Assembly (NCBI RefSeq): GCF_001411555.2
Contig: NC_049916.1
Coordinates: 10,877,945-10,941,944 of the forward strand
Source: Juglans regia
Lineage: Eukaryota; Streptophyta; Magnoliopsida; Fagales; Juglandaceae
Length of the DNA: 64,000 nt
Direction: 5' to 3'
Part shown: piece after piece, positions 57,584-64,000 of the stretch
Position numbering within the stretch: the first letter of the stretch is position 1
Layout: each line of letters begins with the position of its first letter
The notes under the pieces: generated by a model
The model's database searches: none
What the model was told of the DNA's origin: nothing
Seen by the model: the letters and a program-made list of their open reading frames with translations, nothing else
Made by a program: the position numbers and the translations under genes

Positions 57584-58598
57584 ATGGTTTCGCCGTGCAG
57601 ACTTGGTTTCGCCGTGTGAAATTATCATCTCAAATTGGCATTATTGTGGGTTTTCTTCCGGTGGTTATTACTTGGAGACTCTGGCGAAGGCGCTGTTTGG
57701 CGCGTATGGAGGGACGCTTTGAAACTGCCTCTGACATCATTCATTCTGTTCGTCGATGGATTAGTCTTATTTGTTGTGATATTCATGCTGGTTCTCACAT
57801 CTCTGGTTTTGATTTGCAGGTACTTGAGAGTTTGCAGGTCCAACCTAGTTTCCCTCCCATTCGGCGTTGCAAAACTATTAATTGGAAACGGCCTTCGGCG
57901 GGTTGGGTTAAACTGAACACAGATGGTAGTAGTTTGGGTAACCCGGGGGCCTCTGGCGTAGGTGGGATTATTAGAAATGATCATGGTAAGTTAATTTATG
58001 TTTTTTCTGCATTTATTGGTACAGGTTCTGGTAATCAGGCAGAGCTTTTAGCTCTCCTTCATGGGCTCCAGGTTTGTAAGTCTCTATCCCTCAATTATAT
58101 GAAAATTGAACTTGATTCTATGACTGTTATATTCTTGGTGGAGAAGTAAAAGATGTGGGGTATGGTATCTGGAGGATTTTTGGGAAGAAGTTCTTGACAT
58201 TATGAGTTCCATAACTTGTTCAATTCACCATATTTTTCGAGGGAAATAAAGTTGTAGATTGGTTAGCCAAGCATAGGGCTTCTGGTAGTGATTCAGTTTT
58301 TTCTCACTTGATGGAGACTCCCTGAGTTTTGTGTGGCCTTATACGCATGGACTACTCCGGATGCCATCGCTTTGTATTATTTAGTCTCGTTTTGTCTTAT
58401 ACTTGAGGTTTTGTTGTTTCTTGTTTTTATTTCTTATGGTTTGGTTATCTTTTAGCATGCTGGGTTTAGTTTGTACCACAGATGCTTGATTTGTAACTAC
58501 GGTTTTCCTTCGCCACAAGTGAGGGTTATTAATAAAATTGGGGAGGGGCCACTATTGGACAGGTGACCCTAACTCTTTATAAATTAAAAAAAAAAAAA
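57584..58598 (+). mobile_element. 5'-truncated LINE with RNase H domain and poly(A) tail
   Basis: It ends in AATTAAAAAAAAAAAAC (poly(A) at about 58586-58597) after the plant LINE-type sequence GTTATTAATAAAATTGG. Near the 5' junction GGTTTCGCCGTG occurs twice (57586-57597 and 57605-57616). No clear target duplication was found. Confidence 0.7.
57595..58333 (+). pseudogene. LINE ORF2 C-terminal RNase H (RVT_3 type), broken
   Basis: The open part (57595-58149, no ATG needed) covers LWRRRCLARMEGRF, then GWVKLNTDGSSLGNPGASG (about residues 100-120), NQAELLALLHGL and IELDSMTVIFLVEK, which carry the first three RNase H acidic residues (D of TDGS, E of QAEL, D of ELDS). The fourth acidic motif survives after stops and a frameshift as NKVVDWLAKHRAS near 58250. 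In intact plant LINEs this domain removes template RNA. Non-functional here. Confidence 0.85.
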
Positions 58599-59640
58599 CA
58601 ATCACATTAACATAACATCATAATGTATGGCATTATCATAGTTCCTCATATGCATTGTGAGTATTTACTGGTGACCATAGTATAACTCATGTTAAAACTA
58701 CGTTGTTTGCAGACTCGTTCTCAATGCATTGATAACATAACATTATCATCATCATAACACATACATCCACCAGCCTTAGGTGTCATAAAATTTTGACTTT
58801 GCTTCAGTGTTATTAAAAATAAATAAAAAAAACTCATTCATTGATTGTTCTTCGTCAACCCAGGGGTTACCACTTATTTTTTACCTACTACAGAGTGGAC
58901 AGATGCGTCTCACTAGGATAAATTCACATTCTAGCCTTTAGGGTCGTGAAAAAATTAAGTTTTCATGTTATGTTTGAGAATATTTACAAATATGTTTAAT
59001 ATGAAAATGACCATTTTGTATAAAATGGCCCAAATGATGAAAAATTGCACATGTCATGTAAACAAGTAGTCATGTACTCAGTGTATCATATAACATGATG
59101 TTTCATGATCAAATGAAATTTATATCATGAATGTGATATTTATCAATAAATCACAAATAAATTATCAAAGTGTAAGTTAGAGGTCAACTTACAAACTGTT
59201 CGAGTTTGGAAAAAATTAACGGTTGTAAACAAGGTTATACTAAGTTAGGATTTGAGATTCTAAGGAAGATGTTCATAATCAAAAGGGTTCAAAAATTAGT
59301 ATTTACAAAAAAAACCCTAAACTTTTCAAAATTGTCACTATAGTCCTAAATTTTTACGATTTGCAAATTAACCCTAAAATTAACCAAACTTCATAAATCT
59401 CATATTTTCTACGTTCTAAAACCATCTATACCTTCAGAATTTTAAGAATCAAAGTGTAACTATGCTAATCACACCCAACCTGTGGCATGCATTCCATTAA
59501 TGACTAAGTGTGATTTCAACTAATTAACCATCATGGATGCATGTGTACTCAATTTCATTAAGTACCATCAATAATTACAACCTTAATGACAAATTAAAAA
59601 CCTAAGTTCAGGTCATACATTTTCATCCTGATTACGCCCA
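58599..59640 (-). mobile_element. LTR fragment, minus orientation
   Basis: It holds GTCAACCCAGGGGTTACCAC, CACTAGGATAAATTC and TTTAGGGTCGTGA in the order seen at 14690-14780, then a GTTAGAGGTCAACTTAC block like 16935-16955. Both ends are truncated. No genes. Confidence 0.55.
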
Positions 59641-60840
59641 AACTAGTATGCGGCGTTGTAGTATAGTTCAGGGTGTCGATCCACAGGGAGTCGGAAGAAA
59701 TACTACAAGACGCAAGTTTAAAAGAAAAGATCAAATTACAATATGACAAGAATCTGAAAATTCTACCTAAAGCACGTAATTAAAATGAGATTAGGGCACG
59801 GATAAGAAGGCAAGTAAAGTTTTGGGCTTCCATCAACCAGATCCAATACTTTAACTTTTTCAATCCAAAGTATATACGCAATTAAGAATTATAGCACAAA
59901 ATTTCTAATCAGAAGATATGACATTATATTCATCTACTTTCTCAAATTTAATTCTAGAATCTATTCTCCCTTTACAAACCACAGCTTTCATATTTGAAAA
60001 TGAATATCAGATCTAAAGACGACACTACATTCACAAATAATAATACAGTAAAAGATCACATCAATGGCAGTTTAAGTCACAATCATATATTCATAATCCT
60101 ATAGCTCAACAAAATCAAGTCATAGTAAGATTTAATATAATTATTTCAAACTTATTATATCCAAAACAAATAGAGAATTGAATTCTAGAATCTTAAACAA
60201 TAAAGCTTAATCTATGAATTGAAATATAGTCAAAGTATTTTTACCAATCAATTTCCGCTCTAGACTTTACTCAAGATTTAGTTCTCCATAGAAGAACTAA
60301 AAAATAAAAAATGGTATTTTCTCTTCTCTAGATCAGTGCCTCCTCCCTTCAAAAACTCCTCAATTTTGTTCTAATGATATGCTAGTATAGGGTAGGAAAG
60401 AAACCATAATGTCTTAATGATTCTCGCATAAAAAATCGTCTAAATTTTAGGACTTAGCTTGTCAGCCACGTACGTGCTGCAGGAGTTCTAATTTAGAAAT
60501 TTTTATTAGAAATAAATTTGTATCCCTTTAAGATAGCTTTCAAACGCATCAAGAATCGTATCAATCCGATATGTGAGTGAAAGGTTACATTCAAAATACT
60601 AAAGTATATCCAGGCTGTCTCCTAGCAAATTTCGGACTTGGACTTCTTGCAGTTTCGTTTTGTGATTTTTTTTTCTTGATCCAAATTGCTCTCAAACCCT
60701 ATCATTATCTTTATTTGAAGAGTCCTACACTAGTTGAAAGTTTTTAGCTTAATCCAATGTTGAGCCCATTTGAAAGTCCTCCTTTAAATTTGATTGGGCT
60801 TTGAATTGCTCTTTTATAGATTCTGAAATTAAGCATAAAA
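59641..60840. other. Unclassified A/T-rich segment
   Basis: No gene. The start contains GTGTCGATCCACAGGGAGTC, a phrase that occurs in plant retroelement-derived repeats, so this may be retrotransposon internal sequence. No coding motifs are visible. Confidence 0.35.
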
Positions 60841-61209
60841 ATCTACTTAGGAGTATCCCACCGTAAGCCACCCCAAAGCAGAACTCCTCCTCCAAAGTTT
60901 CCTGTGAATTAGCCACCCCCTACGCACATTCAACAGCTTTAAGCCACCGCATCGCAATCTTCTCTCTCCGAACACCACTGTGCCATCCACTGAAACCTTG
61001 GACGAGTGTGCCTTGTTGCACCACCCTGAAACATGGGAGGTATTTTCCCACTGTAAGACACTACAACCACCCCCACCGAGAACTCCATCACGATGAGACC
61101 CCACAGAAAAAGCTGGCAAAAACTTCCCGTCACCCCCAGTCCTCCGCACACCACCTCAATCAAACGGTGAGCTTCATCTCTCTCTCTCACGCTTGACTTG
61201 CTTATCTCG

Positions 61210-61240
<31 letters not shown>

Positions 61241-63166
61241 ATCAAATGGTTTCTCGCTCATCGCCCTCTCTCTCACAGTGCTCCACCTCAAGCTTGCTGG
61301 CAAATTCATCTCAGCTATCCATCTCCGTCGACATCCAGCTTCGAGTCCCTGTCGCAGTTAATCCAACTCTCTCTCGGTGAGCTTAGTTTTTACGTATGTT
61401 CTGGCCGGTTCTTTTCTGTTTCAGAAACTTTGTCTGTAAAATTTTTTTTAACGTCCCATTTTATTTCCTAAAACATCCCTTTAGGTGAGTTTTATATTTA
61501 TAAGTCTAGTGCTCATTTTATGAGAGTAATATATATATATAATATTTAAAATATGAATTTTTGAAGTGATTAGTAAGTACAAAATTTTATTTTGAATCAT
61601 TTTAAAAGAATATTTTTTATTTAACCAAAATTATGACTTTTTTCTACTTATAATGATTTTGATATAATTATGTTATTTAGTCTTATATTTTATAGTTAGA
61701 CCTCATTAGTAAACGAGTTAGTATTTAATACTTTAGTCAGAGATTAAGTTGGATATTGAGAAATTTGGGAAGTGATAATATTTTTAGGGATTGAGAATTT
61801 AGGTCTTTGAGGAATAAAAATAGTTTATTTTAGCTTCTTAGGCTTAAAAGATGGGCACCAAGATGAACCTAATCTTAAAGATCTTTTGCAAGTTTCAGAT
61901 GAGCCAATTACAAGGTCAAGAGCAAAGAAGATCAAGGAGGCAATGCAAGGATTGATGCAATCCACTTGGAATGTGTCTAGCAAGAGCCCAACATTCAAGT
62001 TGGGCTCGAAGGATGAAAATCTAGTTTTGATTCATTTGATACAAGCTATGGAAGAGGACAATAAATATTTGTTTTGCATATGCATAAATTCTATATAAGA
62101 GAAAGTACTTTTTGTCATAACTGTATAGACATGAGCTAATTTTCTGCATTATGTTTCTGATCTAAGCAAAAAGAATGAATATGAGATCCAAAAAGTTTTG
62201 CTTTGATTAAATGAAGAAGTTTTGTTTCTGCTATTCTTGAATATGTGAAATGATCTGAAACTGTTTAGTACTTGGTATTGATATGATGTGGCATCTGAAA
62301 ACTTTAGCATGAGATTCTGAATTCTGATTTTGTAGCTGAATATGATATGGTTCCAATGATGTTCTGTTCAGTTTCCGATACGACCCCGCCATGGGCATAA
62401 TTGTGGCATATGGCCCAGCCACAGGTATAATGGTGGTTTATAACCCTATTATAGGAGTGAAACATGGTATAGGACCCAACCACGGGTATAATGATGCTTT
62501 ATAACCCTACCACGAGGTTAAACATGGTATACGGCCTAGCCACAAGTATAATGGTGATTCATAATCCTACCACAGAGGTTAAATATGGTTATATGTCTAG
62601 ATATAATGCTCTGATATAATATGAAGATGATGTTTCAGATTTTGATATGCCAAATGATTTTTGAATGAGGAAGTTTTATGAAAGTTTCGCTTTGATATTT
62701 TTGATAACATGTTTTGATTACGCATTCTGAAAGCAAATATTCAAATTCTGCATTCTGAAAGAAAATGTTTTGTTCTGTATTCCGAATACTATAAATGCTC
62801 ATGTTTACATACTAGTATATGTTCTTTGCTTACTAAGTTGTTGATAAATCACCCATTATCGCCACAATATTTTTCATATATTTTGATGGTTTAATTGAGG
62901 ATCAAGATTATGAGGCATTGGGTGAGATGATTTAAGTATAGTGGATTAAGTATAGAAAGTTTTTATGATTATTGGCGATTTTTATTAAAAAAGTTCTTGT
63001 GTTTTGATGACTTGGCATTTTGAAAAATTGGTTATATTGAAAAAATTAGTTTGAATCGAAATTTCTATATGATATTGAGAATTTGGAGTCTATAATTATA
63101 TTGTTGAAATGTAAATTTAAGAGACAGGAAGTAACTCTCCGACCCCTGCGGGACCAGGGCATTACA
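60841..63166 (+). mobile_element. Partial LTR related to 24142-29476
   Basis: It shares a C/T-rich leader with a CT microsatellite (about 61213-61240), the TTAGTCAGAGATTAAGTTGG region, the TGATATGATGTGGCATYTGAA block, the minisatellite at 62385-62600 and the end GGACCAGGGCATTACA (63166) with the first solo LTR. No matching target duplication was found on the left, so the 5' end is approximate. Confidence 0.6.
62385..62600 (+). repeat. Minisatellite, about 64-bp units
   Basis: Three units of the type CCACRGGTATAATGGTG followed by TATAACCCTACCAC and TTAAACATGGTAT. It is the counterpart of the 31-bp array at 26215-26457. Confidence 0.7.
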
Positions 63167-64000
63167 TTAATCTAAAATAAAATCAATATTACAAACTCTA
63201 CAATAACAAATATGAGCATAGATCCAGAATTGCAATCACAACAATAAAAACATCAGCTTATTGAGAAATTTCAATATTATAACTCAACAATAATTAAATT
63301 GTAAATTTGAAATAAAATTTAAATGGATTACTGCGGTTTGATTTTGGGCCAAGCGGTTTGACCCATTATTGATCTGTTTATTAATCATGTCTTAACATGT
63401 CAAGTTGTTTTGACCTAAACTCATTTATATCAAACTCAAATTCGTTAATTTTCGTATTGTATTTGTGTTAGATTCACAGGTCGTGTCACACGCGCTTCCA
63501 ATTTTATTTTAGATCTTTAAGAGGTTTATACAATAATTATGTTTTAAGACTATCTGACACACATACTAATCTTCATTCGTTTCCAACTATTGCTCATGGG
63601 GAAGAGTAAAGTGACAATTAAGTCGCATACTCAATCTCATTGCTTTTTTTTCAATTATCTCAAAGTTACTAACCTATACACATTTAATTGCACACACATC
63701 TAAGAAATTTACCACGTCAATCTAAGTCAGAATAAAAAATAATTAATACACGTTGCAAGATCGAAAAATCGCTAACCTTTTTAATCATCTCTTGTGTCAC
63801 AATGTCTAATTATTAATTTCTAACTTAATTTTTACGTAAATTTATATCATATAGAAGATTAATTCCAAATCAATCTTACTACTCCCACTAGGATAAGCAA
63901 TCTACAGAACATGCAAGAAAAAATTTCTTCTCCGATCAAAGAAATTCATTGATAAATTAAGCTCATACTATGACATGTAAACCCAATACATATACAAAAA
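63167..64000. other. Terminal segment with a transposon-like fragment
   Basis: About 63340-63500 (TTGACCCATTATTGATCTG, GTCTTAACATGTCAAGTTG, ATTCACAGGTCGTGTCACAC) resembles the ends of a dispersed plant DNA transposon. The rest shows no gene. Confidence 0.35.

Noticed and set aside
60847..61196. ORFs of 62-100 codons on both strands near 61 kb
   Set aside because: Overlap each other in the C/T-rich part of an LTR related to 24142-29476; not conserved between the two copies.

Overview
This window looks like repeat-rich nuclear DNA of a woody dicot. It holds one spliced single-copy gene with GT-AG introns inside stacked transposable elements: Ty3/gypsy Tekay-type chromovirus LTRs, hAT elements, a tRNA-derived SINE, plant LINEs with an RNase H domain, and A/T-rich MITEs with GTTTGGAT ends. 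The MITE and SINE types recall rosid trees, perhaps Fagales (walnut or oak relatives), but that is an impression and not a demonstrated assignment. There is no sign of bacterial or organellar DNA.

Layout. 1-3079: 3' part of a decayed hAT transposon. 3080-29734: a nest of LTR elements. Its backbone is a degenerate Tekay-like element on the minus strand (3' LTR 3862-8992, polypurine tract 8993-9003, pol 9803-13079, gag remnant, primer-binding site near 13598, 5' LTR 13617 to about 20710). Solo LTRs are inserted in it: 4033-7466 and 14992-19628. Next to it, in opposite orientation, lie two more partial LTRs of the same family (20711-21656 and 21657-29734). The second was split by solo LTR 24142-29476, which was itself split by solo LTR 26463-28724. 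Most insertions are bounded by TG...CA ends and 5-bp target duplications, and several are checked by an empty paralogous site within the window. 29735-32341: upstream region of the gene, with five A/T-rich MITEs and a 593-bp hAT MITE that has perfect 8-bp target duplications. 32342-41510: the one clear host gene, an eight-exon NTMC2T5/tricalbin-3-like (extended-synaptotagmin-like) SMP-C2 protein, with a 19-nt microexon. 42328-46154: probable non-autonomous hAT element holding a SINE (itself split by an 838-bp solo LTR) and a Ty1/copia relic. 47398-63166: more solo or fragmentary LTRs, a 1.2-kb retroposon, an internally deleted hAT element (52340-56609) with perfect target duplications, and a LINE tail with an RNase H domain.

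Most notable signals. (1) Seven LTR copies from more than one LTR family carry the same block: an inverted repeat of the type GAGATTTC..GAAATCTC, then a CTACCATTC..GAATGGTAG hairpin, with paired compensatory changes between copies. In five or six of them a short ORF follows within about 50 nt; one version keeps its amino-acid pattern while the DNA has diverged. This could be a structured leader plus micropeptide of Tekay LTRs. (2) The hAT MITE upstream of the gene contains a palindrome with about 84-bp arms. Each arm carries an snRNA-type USE (GTCCCACATTG) and TATATAAAG at the 33-bp spacing known for plant Pol II snRNA promoters, so the two form a back-to-back divergent promoter-like module. 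(3) The 19-nt microexon of the host gene completes the SMP-domain reading frame exactly.
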